A stretch of 64,000 nt of DNA from Actinospineispora spinosispora DSM 44797 (GCF_000429025.1 NZ_AUBB01000026.1:1-64000); one strand, 5' to 3'; shown: positions 8,278 to 16,327, counted from the first letter of the stretch. Notes: generated from the sequence alone by a model not told the origin. Numbers and translations are program-made.

Positions 8278-9426
8278 TCAGGGACGCAGTGCGCGGGCCG
8301 TTCTCGCCTGGGCGGCCCGTCCGGGAGGCGGTGTCTCGTCCTCGGCGGGTGCCGAGTCGGGGTCGATCCGCACCGGGGTCAGGCGATCCCGCGTCTCGGC
8401 GTCGCCGGGGACACCCGCGGTCAGCTCGGCGTCGACCGCGGTCGACCGCTTCACCAACGCCAGCGCGACGCCACCCAGCTCGTGGTGCAGCGCCCAGCTG
8501 CCCACTCTGCCGACCGTCCTGCCGCCGAGCAGTACCGGGTCGCCGGGGTGCAACGGCTCGTCGTCGCCGGACTCGGTGTGCAGCAGCACCAGCTTGCGCG
8601 GCGGACGGCCCAGGTTGGCCACCCTGGCGACCGTCTCCTGCCCTCGGTAGCAACCCTTGGTCAGATGCACCGCCGAGCCGATCCAGCCGACCTCGTGCGG
8701 GATCGTGCGCTCGTCGGTATCGACGCCGAGCCGGGGACGCAGCGCGCCCACCCGCAGCGCCTCGTAGGCGATCGCGCCCGCGGCGGCCGCGCCGGCCGAC
8801 CGCAGCCGCTGCCACCAGCCCACCAGCTCGGCGCGCGGGACCAACAGATCGAAGGCGTAGTGGTTCGCACCGCTGGCCAGCGGGCCGGCCAGACCGGGCA
8901 TCCGGCGGACGAGGCCACCGTCCGGCAGCGAGACGGAACCGTACGGTTCAGCGGGTACCGGGACGCCGGCCTCGGCCAGCACCGCCGGGGCGGTCGGCCC
9001 GACGACGCTCAGCATCGCCAGCTCGTCCGTCGCCGACCGGGGCTCGACCTTCGACCAGAAGACCATCTTGCGCAGGTAGTCGAGCAGCGCCTCGGACCTG
9101 CCGGGGTCGACGTCCAGCCAGACCGTGTCCCCGACGTGCGACACGATCATGTGGTGCTCGACCCTGCCGTTCAGGTCCAGCACGAGGGCCTCGGTGCCGG
9201 ACCCTTCCGGCAGCTCGCTCACGTGCTGGGTCAGCAGCAGATGCAGCCAGGACAGCCGGTCCTCGCCGGGGACCGCGATGACCTCGCGGTTCGACCGGTC
9301 GACGACAGCGGCCGAGCGATCCATCGCACGCTGTTCGGCAAGCGGGTCACCGTGGTGGCCGGGGACTCCGACATCCGGGCCGTCCTCGACAGCCACCACC
9401 CTGGGCAGCGTCAGAAGCGGGTTCAC
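8278..9426 (-). CDS. ygfZ: Folate-binding Fe-S cluster repair protein (YgfZ/GcvT-like)
   Basis: A 382-residue protein of the tetrahydrofolate-dependent YgfZ family, which helps maintain certain Fe-S enzymes. The signature KGCYRGQETVAR, with the invariant Cys, is present about two thirds along, followed by a C-terminal barrel region. The last ~40 residues are a Pro/Arg/Ala-rich tail not seen in the core family. Its start codon follows the fur stop by three bases, so the two are co-transcribed and probably translationally coupled. The linkage of this gene with a Fur-family metal regulator is known in Streptomyces and suggests metal or oxidative-stress control. Confidence 0.9.
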   Translation of the reverse strand: MNPLLTLPRVVAVEDGPDVGVPGHHGDPLAEQRAMDRSAAVVDRSNREVIAVPGEDRLSWLHLLLTQHVSELPEGSGTEALVLDLNGRVEHHMIVSHVGDTVWLDVDPGRSEALLDYLRKMVFWSKVEPRSATDELAMLSVVGPTAPAVLAEAGVPVPAEPYGSVSLPDGGLVRRMPGLAGPLASGANHYAFDLLVPRAELVGWWQRLRSAGAAAAGAIAYEALRVGALRPRLGVDTDERTIPHEVGWIGSAVHLTKGCYRGQETVARVANLGRPPRKLVLLHTESGDDEPLHPGDPVLLGGRTVGRVGSWALHHELGGVALALVKRSTAVDAELTAGVPGDAETRDRLTPVRIDPDSAPAEDETPPPGRAAQARTARALRP

Positions 9427-9429
9427 GCG

Positions 9430-9900
9430 CTAGTCATCTCCGTCGGTTGGTTCGGCTGGGGCGGCCTCGGACTTCGCGCACTCGGCGCAGGCGCCGGACA
9501 GTGCCACGTGGGTCGCGTCCAGCTGGAAACCGTGCTCGCCCGCGAGGTCGCGGCCCAGCGCGTCGAGGACCTCGACCGGCGCCTCCGCGACCTTCCCGCA
9601 CCAGTGGCACACCAGGTGGACGTGCTCGTGCTCACGGACCGAGTAGTTGGGCGCGCCGTGGCCGAGGTGCGTGTGCCGCACCACGCCGAGCCGCTCCAGC
9701 AGGTCGAGGGTCCGGTAGACCGTGGTGATGTTCACTGCCGGCGCGACCCGCTGCACCGTTGCGCAGATCTGCTCCGGTGTCGCGTGCTCCAGCTGCTCGA
9801 CCGCGTCGAGAACCAGTTGCCGCTGAGGGGTCATCCGGAACCCGCGCTCGTGCAGTGTTCGTCGCAGTGCTGTTGTTCCGGCCGTCGTCCCGGTCTCCAC
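9430..9900 (-). CDS. Fur-family metalloregulator, Nur-like
   Basis: A 156-residue winged-helix regulator; the GTG at 9900 is the first sensible start and has little ribosome-site sequence upstream. The DNA-binding half contains RMTPQRQLVLDAV and TTVYRTLDLLERLG. The metal region has HTHLGHGAP, EHEHVHLVCHWCG and a C-terminal CAEC, so both the His-rich regulatory sites and a four-Cys structural zinc site look complete. The HLGHGA histidines and the H-x-H-x-H run resemble nickel-sensing Nur of Streptomyces, which is also linked to ygfZ; that makes Nur more likely than Fur or Zur, but not proven. Confidence 0.85.
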   Translation of the reverse strand: METGTTAGTTALRRTLHERGFRMTPQRQLVLDAVEQLEHATPEQICATVQRVAPAVNITTVYRTLDLLERLGVVRHTHLGHGAPNYSVREHEHVHLVCHWCGKVAEAPVEVLDALGRDLAGEHGFQLDATHVALSGACAECAKSEAAPAEPTDGDD

Positions 9901-10074
9901 CAGCTCGATGGTAGTCCGATCGGCCCAGCACCGGGGGTGTCGCGGCGGTTGTGCGGCACTTGGCGGAGAACACCCCCGCCGAATGGCCTTGCTGTCACGC
10001 CGTAGAGTGAACGGGCGGACCAGCGGGCGCTCTCTGTCTACGCTCGCGGAGTATGCGAACCCACGGGAGTGACG

Positions 10075-11202
10075 ATGACCGCTGACCATGGCGACAACGC
10101 GGTTCCCGGCCGATACCCGCACCGGCCAGATGGCGACGGCCGGTTCGAGGTCGTGGTGCGTGGTTACGACCGTCGGCAGGTCGACGAGTACATCGCGAAC
10201 CTGGAGCTGACCATAGCCCGCCAGCGCACGGAACTGGAGCAGGCGCGCGAGGCGCTCTCCCGAAGCGGTGGCAACGGCGCGTTCCGGGGTCCCGATGGGC
10301 AGGCCGCTGGGTTCAACTCCGGTACCGCACCCGCCCGCAACGCCGAAGGTTCCGGCGGGCAGATGATCGAGGCGTTCACCGGCCGCCTGCAGACCATCCT
10401 GCAGGAGGCGCACGAGGAGGCCGAGGAGATTCGGTCCAACGCGCACAGTTTCGCCCGCAAGGAAGAGGAAGCGGCGCGCGCTCGCATCACCGACCTGGAA
10501 CGTCGCCGGGACGCGGTGGTCGGCGATCTGAGCAGGGTCCGCAACGGCCTCGACGCGCTGGTCGGCCAGCTGCTCGGCACCGAGCAGAAGAAGTCGGGCG
10601 ACGAGAAGCCTGCTCCGCGCGCCGACGGTGCGCCCAGCCCGTCACCCCGGCCGAGCCCCACCCCCTCGCCGAGCGCCGACAAGCCGTCGGCGACGCCGCG
10701 TTCCGACTCGGCGCCCAGCCCCCGGCCGCACCCGGAGCCCAAGCCGCGTCCGCACCCGGAGCCCGCGCCGCGCTCGGAGTCCGCGCCCCGTCCGCACCCG
10801 GAGCCCGGTCCGCGTAAGACCGAGCAGGCCGGCCCGCCGTCGCCCACCCCTCGGTCGGACAGCGGTCCGCGCCTCGGGCAGCAGCTTCCGGTGAACGAGG
10901 GGCTGCGTCCCAGCCCGAGCCCGCGCTCGGACGACGCCGCCCGCGCGCCGCGTCCGTCGCCCAACCCGTCGCCGTCGCCGTCCGGTGCTCCCGCTCCGGC
11001 ATCGTCTCCGCAGGTCACACCGTCGGCGCAGTCGAAGCCTCGGCCCAGCCCCTCGCCTCGGCCGCGCACCACGCCGCCGTCGCCGGGGCCGGCCGCTCCC
11101 GGTACCGGCCAGCGCAACGGGGTGAGCAACCAGAACGGCGCGACCGCGACTCGCGACGAAGAGGGCGGCACCCACAGCGCGTTCGGCACGGGCGCCCGCT
11201 AG
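10075..11202 (+). CDS. DivIVA-domain coiled-coil protein with long proline-rich tail
   Basis: A protein of about 375 residues. The ATG at 10075 has GGGAG five bases upstream; a GTG six bases earlier overlaps that site and is less likely. Residues ~25-65 are a DivIVA-like head (FEVVVRGYDRRQVDEYI) leading into heptad-rich coiled coil to about residue 165. The rest is low-complexity Pro/Ser/Arg/Glu repeats (HPEPxPR, SPSPRP) with no fold. DivIVA-type proteins in actinobacteria organise polar growth or cytoskeleton-like filaments; this one would be a scaffold whose disordered tail may reach the wall zone or partner proteins. The next gene, also membrane-linked and repeat-rich, is 76 bases downstream. 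Confidence 0.75.
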   Translation: MTADHGDNAVPGRYPHRPDGDGRFEVVVRGYDRRQVDEYIANLELTIARQRTELEQAREALSRSGGNGAFRGPDGQAAGFNSGTAPARNAEGSGGQMIEAFTGRLQTILQEAHEEAEEIRSNAHSFARKEEEAARARITDLERRRDAVVGDLSRVRNGLDALVGQLLGTEQKKSGDEKPAPRADGAPSPSPRPSPTPSPSADKPSATPRSDSAPSPRPHPEPKPRPHPEPAPRSESAPRPHPEPGPRKTEQAGPPSPTPRSDSGPRLGQQLPVNEGLRPSPSPRSDDAARAPRPSPNPSPSPSGAPAPASSPQVTPSAQSKPRPSPSPRPRTTPPSPGPAAPGTGQRNGVSNQNGATATRDEEGGTHSAFGTGAR

Positions 11203-11278
11203 TTGCGCGATACTCGGTTCTAGTTGATGGGCGCGGCCTGGGGCTGAATCGGCGACTCCTCACGTAGAGTCACCGGCT

Positions 11279-12091
11279 ATGCGGTTGCCGATCCACCTGA
11301 CACCTGTCGTGGCCGGTGTCGGACTACTGGTTGTAGTCGCCCTGGTGCTGTTGCTGATCGTGCTGTTCGTGCGATCCCGGGTTCGGGCACGTCGGAGAGC
11401 ACGCGAAGCGGCGACGTCTCGCCAGGTCGAGGCCAGTACGGTGGCCGCCCCTGTCGAGGAACCCGCGACCGACCCGCGTGACCAGTGGTGGGTGGCACCG
11501 CCCGATCGGGACGACGATGCCCAGGAGCCGGACGTCGGTGGCCAGGACGGCGCCTGGGAACCGGACACCGAGCCGGTCGTCGTGCACCGGCAGCCGGTCA
11601 CGCCGCCGGAGCCGGCCGAGGAGACACCGTCCGAGCCGACGTCCGAGCCGACGTCCGAGGCGGCTCCGGAGCCGGTCCCCGAGCCGGAGCGGAACACTGA
11701 GCCGGCCCCTGAGCCGGCGGCGGTGCCGTCCGACAACGGTCACTCGGAGGCGTCGACGGTGGCCCTGCACGAGGTCGCGCGGGAGCCCCGGCACGCGAGT
11801 GAGCCCGCGACCAGCTCCGAAGCGGCGAAGGACCGGTTGCTGCGGGTGCTGCTGAGCGACCCGGAGACCGCGCTCGTCGCGGTCGGTGACCTCACCGAGT
11901 GCCGCGAGCAGCTGGACCGCCTGACCGAGTCGGTCGGCCACCAGCGAGGCGAGCTGGCGAAGGTGGCCCGCCGCCTCCGCAGCGCGGGCCTGACGTCCGC
12001 CCAGGTCGCCCAGCTGGCCGGCTTCGGCGAGGGTGAGCTGGCAACCCTCCTGGCCGAACACGCCCCGTCTCCCCGCCCCCGAGTGCGCTGA
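11279..12091 (+). CDS. Single-pass membrane protein with acidic repeat region, function unknown
   Basis: A 270-residue protein. Residues ~10-31 form one hydrophobic segment (VVAGVGLLVVVALVLLLIVLF) followed by an Arg-rich stop-transfer, so the bulk is cytoplasmic or, less likely, outside. Residues ~60-150 are acidic with Pro-Glu repeats (EPTSEPTSEAAPEPVPEP). The C-terminal ~90 residues (DRLLRVLLSDPETALVAVGDLTECREQL) look folded and helical and may be a coiled-coil or oligomerisation part. I do not recognise the family. It follows the DivIVA-domain protein and may be a membrane partner of it. A nested hairpin ends the unit. Confidence 0.65.
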   Translation: MRLPIHLTPVVAGVGLLVVVALVLLLIVLFVRSRVRARRRAREAATSRQVEASTVAAPVEEPATDPRDQWWVAPPDRDDDAQEPDVGGQDGAWEPDTEPVVVHRQPVTPPEPAEETPSEPTSEPTSEAAPEPVPEPERNTEPAPEPAAVPSDNGHSEASTVALHEVAREPRHASEPATSSEAAKDRLLRVLLSDPETALVAVGDLTECREQLDRLTESVGHQRGELAKVARRLRSAGLTSAQVAQLAGFGEGELATLLAEHAPSPRPRVR

Positions 12092-12093
12092 AC

Positions 12094-12167
12094 GGCTCGC
12101 ACAGAGCGAGTGCACGCCGCACAGAGGCTGGAGCCTCTGTGCGGGGTGTGGACGGTCTGTGCGAGCC
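12094..12167. terminator. Long nested hairpin (GCACAGAGG family, copy 2)
   Basis: GGCTCGCACAG...CTGTGCGAGCC encloses CCGCACAGAGGCTGGAGCCTCTGTGCGG. It lies between two convergent genes and matches the element at 3841 in both outer and inner arms, so it is probably a two-way terminator of a repeated type. Confidence 0.65.
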
Positions 12168-12172
12168 GGGGG

Positions 12173-13063
12173 TCAGCGCGGGTGCAGGCGCAGCTGGGAG
12201 CCTGGGCGGGCCTGGGCCAGGCCAGGGAGCGCCGCGCGGGGGACCACCGCGATCACCGGGTAGCCGCCGGTCGTCGGGCCGTCGGCCAGGAAGATCACCG
12301 GCTGACCGCTGGGCGGGACCTGCACCGCGCCGGGCAGCATCGGTTCGCTGGGCAGCTCGGCGCCCTCGCGGTCGGCGACCCTGGCCAGCCCGGTGCCTTC
12401 GAGCCGAAGCCCGATGCGGTTGCTCGCCGAACCAACCGTCCAGACCCGGGCCCGTAGCGCGTCGGCAGGGTCGGTGAACCAGTCGTCCCTCGGGCCGAGC
12501 AGCACCGGTACGTCCAGCCGCGCCGGCGGCACGGTCACCGGGACCGGTTCGGCGTCGGCGGGCGGGTCACCCCGCACCGCGCCGAGGACGATCCGGTCGC
12601 CCTCGGAGACCGGATCGGGGCCCAGGCCGGACAGCAGGTCGGTGCCCCGGCTGCCGAGCACCTCCTCGGTGTCCAGGCCACCGGACAGCGCCACGTAGCA
12701 CCGCAGGCCGTGTTCGGCGGTGCCCAGCGTCAGACGATCGCCCTCGGCCAACGCCAGCGCCCGATGCGTGCCTGCCCGACGTCTGGCACCGGATTCGGAG
12801 GTCACCGTCACCAGGACCGGAGGGCCGGTGACGGCGACCGTGCACGCTGACTCCGCACGCAGCTCCAAGCCGCCCAGCAGGACCTCCAGCGCGGCGCACG
12901 CCTCCGGGTTGCCGACCAGCCGGTTGGCGAGCCGCAGCGCGGGCTCGTCCAGTGCGCCGGACCTCGGCACGCCGATGTGCGCGCGGCCGGGCCTGCCGAG
13001 GTCGGTGACGACGGTCAGCGGCCCGGTGCGCACGACGGTGACCGCTCGAATGGAGGCGCTCAT
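12173..13063 (-). CDS. pxpC: 5-oxoprolinase subunit C (PxpC, KipA-like carboxyltransferase domain)
   Basis: A 296-residue protein of the AHS2/KipA family. GPLTVVTDLGRPGRAHIGVP near the start, SGALDEPALRLANRLVGN and a C-terminal DGPTTGGYPVIAVV are typical. In the PxpABC enzyme it works with PxpB and PxpA to cleave 5-oxoproline with ATP. It starts inside the pxpB stop codon (TGATG, one shared base), so translation is coupled. No pxpA (LamB/YcsF) gene lies within the window, so the complex must get that subunit from elsewhere, or the pair serves a related KipI-KipA role. Confidence 0.85.
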   Translation of the reverse strand: MSASIRAVTVVRTGPLTVVTDLGRPGRAHIGVPRSGALDEPALRLANRLVGNPEACAALEVLLGGLELRAESACTVAVTGPPVLVTVTSESGARRRAGTHRALALAEGDRLTLGTAEHGLRCYVALSGGLDTEEVLGSRGTDLLSGLGPDPVSEGDRIVLGAVRGDPPADAEPVPVTVPPARLDVPVLLGPRDDWFTDPADALRARVWTVGSASNRIGLRLEGTGLARVADREGAELPSEPMLPGAVQVPPSGQPVIFLADGPTTGGYPVIAVVPRAALPGLAQARPGSQLRLHPR

Positions 13064-13698
13064 CAACCGACGGGCTCGAAACGGACGATGTCCCCGGGCG
13101 ACAGGCGTGCCGGCGGGTCCGCGGCGGGATCGAACATGACCTGCTCGGTCCGGCCGATCAGCCGCCACCCTCCCGGCGAGCTCCTCGGGTAGACCGCGCT
13201 GAACTCGCCCGCTACGCCGACCGAACCGGCCGGAATCCGGGACCGCGAATCGTCCAACCGAGCCTGTTGCAGCGGCTCGGGCAACCCGGTCAGGTAGCCG
13301 AAACCCGGTGCGAAACCGCAGAACGCCACGGTGTACTCCGCGCCGCTGTGCAGCTCGACGACCTCCGCGACGCTCAGCTCCGCGGTGCGGGCCACCAGGT
13401 CGAGGTCCTCGCCGTCGTAACGGACCGGGATGGTCACCTCGGCGGGCGTCTCGCTCGGCGAGCCGAGATGGTCGAGGTCGCCGAGATCGGCGATCAGCTC
13501 GCCCACCCGCTCGCGGGGCGGCGTCGAACCGTCCTCGGCGGCCACCAGCACGGTCCGCGCGGCAGGCACCAGCTCACGAACCCCGTGCAGCCGACCGTCG
13601 TCGCACGCACTGTGCAACGCCCGATACACAGCCGTCACCTGCGCGCTGGAGGTCAGTTCGAGCAGCAGCCCGGACTCGCCACAGGGAAGCATGCGCAC
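13063..13698 (-). CDS. pxpB: 5-oxoprolinase subunit B (PxpB, KipI-like)
   Basis: A 211-residue AHS1/KipI-family protein. The GTG at 13698 is chosen over the ATG six bases later because it gives the usual family opening (MRxLPCGxxGLL). FCGFAPGFGYLTGLP is the conserved core loop and SPGGWRLIGRT a later conserved stretch. With PxpC it forms the ATP-dependent part of 5-oxoprolinase. Eleven bases upstream of the start begins dispersed repeat copy 2, so the promoter must lie inside or beyond that element, which would then be transcribed as the leader. Confidence 0.85.
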   Translation of the reverse strand: MRMLPCGESGLLLELTSSAQVTAVYRALHSACDDGRLHGVRELVPAARTVLVAAEDGSTPPRERVGELIADLGDLDHLGSPSETPAEVTIPVRYDGEDLDLVARTAELSVAEVVELHSGAEYTVAFCGFAPGFGYLTGLPEPLQQARLDDSRSRIPAGSVGVAGEFSAVYPRSSPGGWRLIGRTEQVMFDPAADPPARLSPGDIVRFEPVG

Positions 13699-13709
13699 TG
13701 GCTCATCAT

Positions 13710-13915
13710 GCCTGTTCCGCGCGCGATACTTTTCTGTGACCACCCCGGCTCGCGTAAACGCTCGCTGCGGTACTCCCAGAAAAGAAGGCTCGGGGACTCG
13801 CCCGGGCGCGCGCTTGGGGCCACCTCGGGAGCCGCCCTGGCAGCTGGGTGGGTGGTTGCGGACATTCACTGCCCGGCCCTCGCCGGAACTCCTTCGGAGA
13901 CTCGCGGAGCCGGCT
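13710..13915 (+). repeat. Dispersed structured repeat, copy 2 (~206 nt)
   Basis: Same orientation and layout as the copy at 6732. The T-rich stem here is CTTTTCTG...CAGAAAAG, with a C-G pair where copy 1 has T-A. The GCGTAAACGC inner hairpin, GCGGACATTCA and the terminal CTCCTTCGGAG hairpin are conserved; the region between about 13785 and 13850 is more divergent. Here it forms the 5' leader region of the leftward pxpBC operon. Confidence 0.75.
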
Positions 13916-13929
13916 TCACAGACACATGA

Positions 13930-14219
13930 TCACCCGCAGCGGGTCCTTGTGTGCCCGTGCAGGTGTTCGTCGTGGGAGGCGCATCACGCCTAGCCCCCTC
14001 ACCCCGCACCGGGAATGTGGCGACACGCGGTTCACGGGTGGGCCCCGCGAGGCGGGCCGGAGGCCGTTCCGCCGCAGGCGGGTAGTGCATGAGGGGCGGC
14101 TCTCAAGCCGGGGCACGAAGCGCGCGCGTCGCCGAAGGCGGCATTTTTCCGAGTGGGCCCCCGAAGGGGGTCCGCGAGGAAAAACCCCAGGCAGCGAGCC
14201 GTTAGGCGAGCCGCCTGGA
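13930..14219. repeat. Hairpin-rich gene-free stretch
   Basis: About 290 bases without a plausible gene, between the leftward nitrobindin gene's end and repeat copy 2. It contains consecutive stem-loops: TTTTTCC at 14144 pairing with GGAAAAA at 14178 around GGGCCCCCGAAGGGGGTCC, GCCGAAGGCGGC just before it, and CCAGGC...GCCTGG at 14187-14216. Several loops are GAA. Together with copy 2 it makes an unusually long non-coding block. Confidence 0.6.
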
Positions 14220-14256
14220 TCGTTCCCGGTCGGCCCGGAGGGCCTTCCGGGAACGA
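14220..14256. terminator. Terminator of the nitrobindin gene
   Basis: TCGTTCCCGG and CCGGGAACGA form a 10-bp stem with an inner GGCCC/GGGCC pair, 13 bases beyond the leftward stop codon at 14269. Confidence 0.65.
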
Positions 14257-14268
14257 TGGCGCGCGGAA

Positions 14269-14874
14269 CTAGCCAGCAATGCGGCGCAGCTGGGCGGACA
14301 GGTGCGGCTGGAGCGGCTCGCCGACCATGGCGCGTTCGTCGACGTAGGCGAGGTCCTTGCCGTCCGAGCCGTCGGCGGCGTCGACCAGCCCGTACAGGCG
14401 CTGGCCGGTGTTGACCTCCTTCGCCGTCTGGGTGCGCACGATCGCGTCGGTCGTGAGCTCCCAGGCCGTGGTCGCTCTCGGCTGGCCGTAGTAGATCTCC
14501 ATGATCCCGGTGGCGTGCGCGATCAGGACCTCGATCGTGTCGTCCTCCTGCGGACGCCAGAAGCCGGTCTCCCGTGCCGCCGGACGCACCACCGCGCCGC
14601 CCTCACCGTCGAGCAGCCAGGACTGCGCGCTGTAGGTGAGGAACGGCCTGCCGTCGTGCGCGAAGATGATCTGCTGTCCGAAGTGCATCGGGCCGTCGAT
14701 CGTCGGGTACACGACCTGGCCCTCGCCGCGCCAGACACCGATCAGCGGCAGCAGGGCGAGACATCGAGGGTGCAGGTCGGGTCCTTCGCGCAGGTTCGCG
14801 GTGTCCGGCGGGACCGGGAGGTCGTCGAAGGACGGGATGTTGCGTTGAGGCGCGGGAAGCGGCTCGAGGCTCAT
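14269..14874 (-). CDS. Nitrobindin-type heme-binding beta-barrel protein (FABP-like)
   Basis: A 201-residue protein starting at the ATG of MSLEPLPAP. The family signature GVWRGEGQVVYPT is near residue 50, and the barrel continues through HDGRPFLTYSAQSW and GIMEIYYGQP to a C-terminal QPHLSAQLRR helix. Nitrobindins hold ferric heme in a ten-stranded barrel and react with nitric oxide or peroxynitrite; the mycobacterial homologue lies in the same purFM neighbourhood. The ATG overlaps the stop of an upstream 30-residue hydrophobic frame (ATGA), which argues that the two are co-translated. Confidence 0.85.
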   Translation of the reverse strand: MSLEPLPAPQRNIPSFDDLPVPPDTANLREGPDLHPRCLALLPLIGVWRGEGQVVYPTIDGPMHFGQQIIFAHDGRPFLTYSAQSWLLDGEGGAVVRPAARETGFWRPQEDDTIEVLIAHATGIMEIYYGQPRATTAWELTTDAIVRTQTAKEVNTGQRLYGLVDAADGSDGKDLAYVDERAMVGEPLQPHLSAQLRRIAG

Positions 14875-14963
14875 GATCGGGTACTCCGGTACAGCAGGGC
14901 GGCGGACAGCCAGAGCATCGCGGCGGACGCCGCGAGCAACAGGCCGGTGAACAACCAGGACAC
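14871..14963 (-). CDS. Putative 30-residue single-pass membrane peptide
   Basis: A GTG-started frame encoding VSWLFTGLLLAASAAML and then WLSAALLYRSTRS: one continuous hydrophobic helix with a short basic tail. Its TGA overlaps the nitrobindin ATG by four bases. Exactly 8 bases before its GTG ends TACGCT, a good actinobacterial -10, so it would be leaderless, and the arrangement mirrors that of the divergent P450 gene. There is no ribosome site. I know of no homologue. The evidence is position, overlap and composition only. Confidence 0.45.
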   Translation of the reverse strand: MSWLFTGLLLAASAAMLWLSAALLYRSTRS

Positions 14964-14971
14964 GGCTGCGC

Positions 14972-14983
14972 AGCGTATACCGT
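14972..14983. promoter_or_regulatory. Symmetrical divergent promoter centred on GTATAC
   Basis: The palindrome GTATAC at 14975-14980 lies exactly 11 bases from each of two divergent GTG starts. Rightward TACCGT and leftward TACGCT fit the -10 pattern TAnnnT, each 8 bases before its GTG, so both genes look leaderless and share a 28-base control region. Confidence 0.5.
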
Positions 14984-14991
14984 GGTGAGTT

Positions 14992-16278
14992 GTGACCGCG
15001 CCGCTGCACGATCCGTCGACGTATCTCCAGGGGCCGCCGCTGGTCGAGCTGGCCAGGCTGCGCCGCGAACAGGGTGTCGTCCGGGTGCCCGAACCGGACG
15101 GGCCGGGCTACTGGCTGGTGCTGCGCCACGACGACGTCGAGCAGGTGCTGAAACAGCCCGCGACGTTCTCCTCCGCGATGCGCGGCACGCAGGTCCGGGA
15201 CCCCGAGACCAACACCGACCTGCGGTACGTGCAGCGGATGATGCTGAACATGGACCCGCCGGAGCACTCCCGGATTCGTCGGCTGGTCGCCAAGTCGTTC
15301 ACCCCGCGAGCGGTCGCGGCGCTGACCGACCGGATCGAGGGGCACGCCCGCGCGCTCGTCGACGCGATGCTGGGCGACGCCGATCAGGGTGAGTGCGACT
15401 TCGCCAAGGACGTCGCGGCGGACCTTCCGCTGCTCACCCTCGCCGAGGTGCTCGGGGTGCCTGCGCAGGACCGCGGCCTGCTGTTCGACTGGTCGAACCG
15501 GGTGATCGGCTGGCAGGACGAGGACTACGCGACCAGCTCCGCGTTCGACGCCGAGCGCGGCACCGACATGGCCCGCGAGGCGCTGCGTCTGCGGCCGTTG
15601 CCCGATTCCAGCGGCGCGATGCCCGATCCGCGTGCCCGCGAGGGCATGCCGGACCTGTACGCCTACGCGCACCTGCTCGCGGAGAACAAGCGCGCGAACC
15701 CGGGCAACGACATCATGTCGATCCTGCTCGCCCAGCCCGACGAGACGATCTCCGTCGAGGAGTTCGAGAACCTCTTCTGGCTGTTCGCGGTCGCCGGCAA
15801 TGAGACGCTGCGCAACGGCATCCCCGGTGGCATGCACGCGCTGCTGACCCACCCGGACCAGCAGCGGGCCCTGCGCGCGGACCCGTCGCTGCTGGAACCG
15901 GCGGTGGAGGAGATGCTGCGCTGGTGGACACCGGTGATGGTGTTCCGCCGCACCGCGACCTCCCCGGTCACGCTGTCCGGCGTGGACATCGCGGCCGACG
16001 AGAAGGTCGTGGTGTCGTTCCTGTCGGCGAACCGGGACGAGTCGGTCTTCACCGACCCGGACCGCTTCGATGTCCGCCGCGAGCCGGGCAAGCACCTGGT
16101 GTTCGGCCACGGCCCGCATTTCTGTCTCGGGGCGATGGTCGCCCGTACGCAGATGCGCGCGTTGTTCCGAGAGTTGTTCGCGCGGACGTCGTGGCTGGAA
16201 CCGGCGGGTGAGCCGGCGTTCCTGCGGTCCAACTTCCAGCGTGGCGTGAAGCGGCTACCCGTGCGCTGGCGCCGCTGA
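14992..16278 (+). CDS. Cytochrome P450 (first of a convergent pair)
   Basis: A 428-residue soluble bacterial P450 with a GTG start. It has an I-helix VAGNETLRNG (Asn in place of the usual His, and Thr kept), a K-helix EEMLRW pattern and the heme loop FGHGPHFCLG with the thiolate Cys at residue 378. NMDPPEHSRIRRLVAKSFTPR is the usual C-helix region. AGNETLRN and the general layout resemble the mycobacterial steroid- and fatty-acid-oxidising families CYP124, CYP125 and CYP142; substrate remains open. It needs ferredoxin and reductase from elsewhere. It is probably leaderless and ends in a perfect palindrome shared with the convergent P450. Confidence 0.93.
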   Translation: MTAPLHDPSTYLQGPPLVELARLRREQGVVRVPEPDGPGYWLVLRHDDVEQVLKQPATFSSAMRGTQVRDPETNTDLRYVQRMMLNMDPPEHSRIRRLVAKSFTPRAVAALTDRIEGHARALVDAMLGDADQGECDFAKDVAADLPLLTLAEVLGVPAQDRGLLFDWSNRVIGWQDEDYATSSAFDAERGTDMAREALRLRPLPDSSGAMPDPRAREGMPDLYAYAHLLAENKRANPGNDIMSILLAQPDETISVEEFENLFWLFAVAGNETLRNGIPGGMHALLTHPDQQRALRADPSLLEPAVEEMLRWWTPVMVFRRTATSPVTLSGVDIAADEKVVVSFLSANRDESVFTDPDRFDVRREPGKHLVFGHGPHFCLGAMVARTQMRALFRELFARTSWLEPAGEPAFLRSNFQRGVKRLPVRWRR

Positions 16279-16327
16279 CCCCGTGAGTGAGTTGGGCTGC
16301 CCTGGCAGCCCAACTCACTCACGGGGT
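16278..16327. terminator. Perfect 24-bp palindrome between the P450 genes (CGTGAGTG family)
   Basis: ACCCCGTGAGTGAGTTGGGC and the following TGCC are repeated in inverse after a 2-base centre: 24 paired bases on each side. It starts at the last base of one P450 stop region and contains the stop codon of the other (16319-16321), so it serves as a two-way terminator. Confidence 0.75.
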
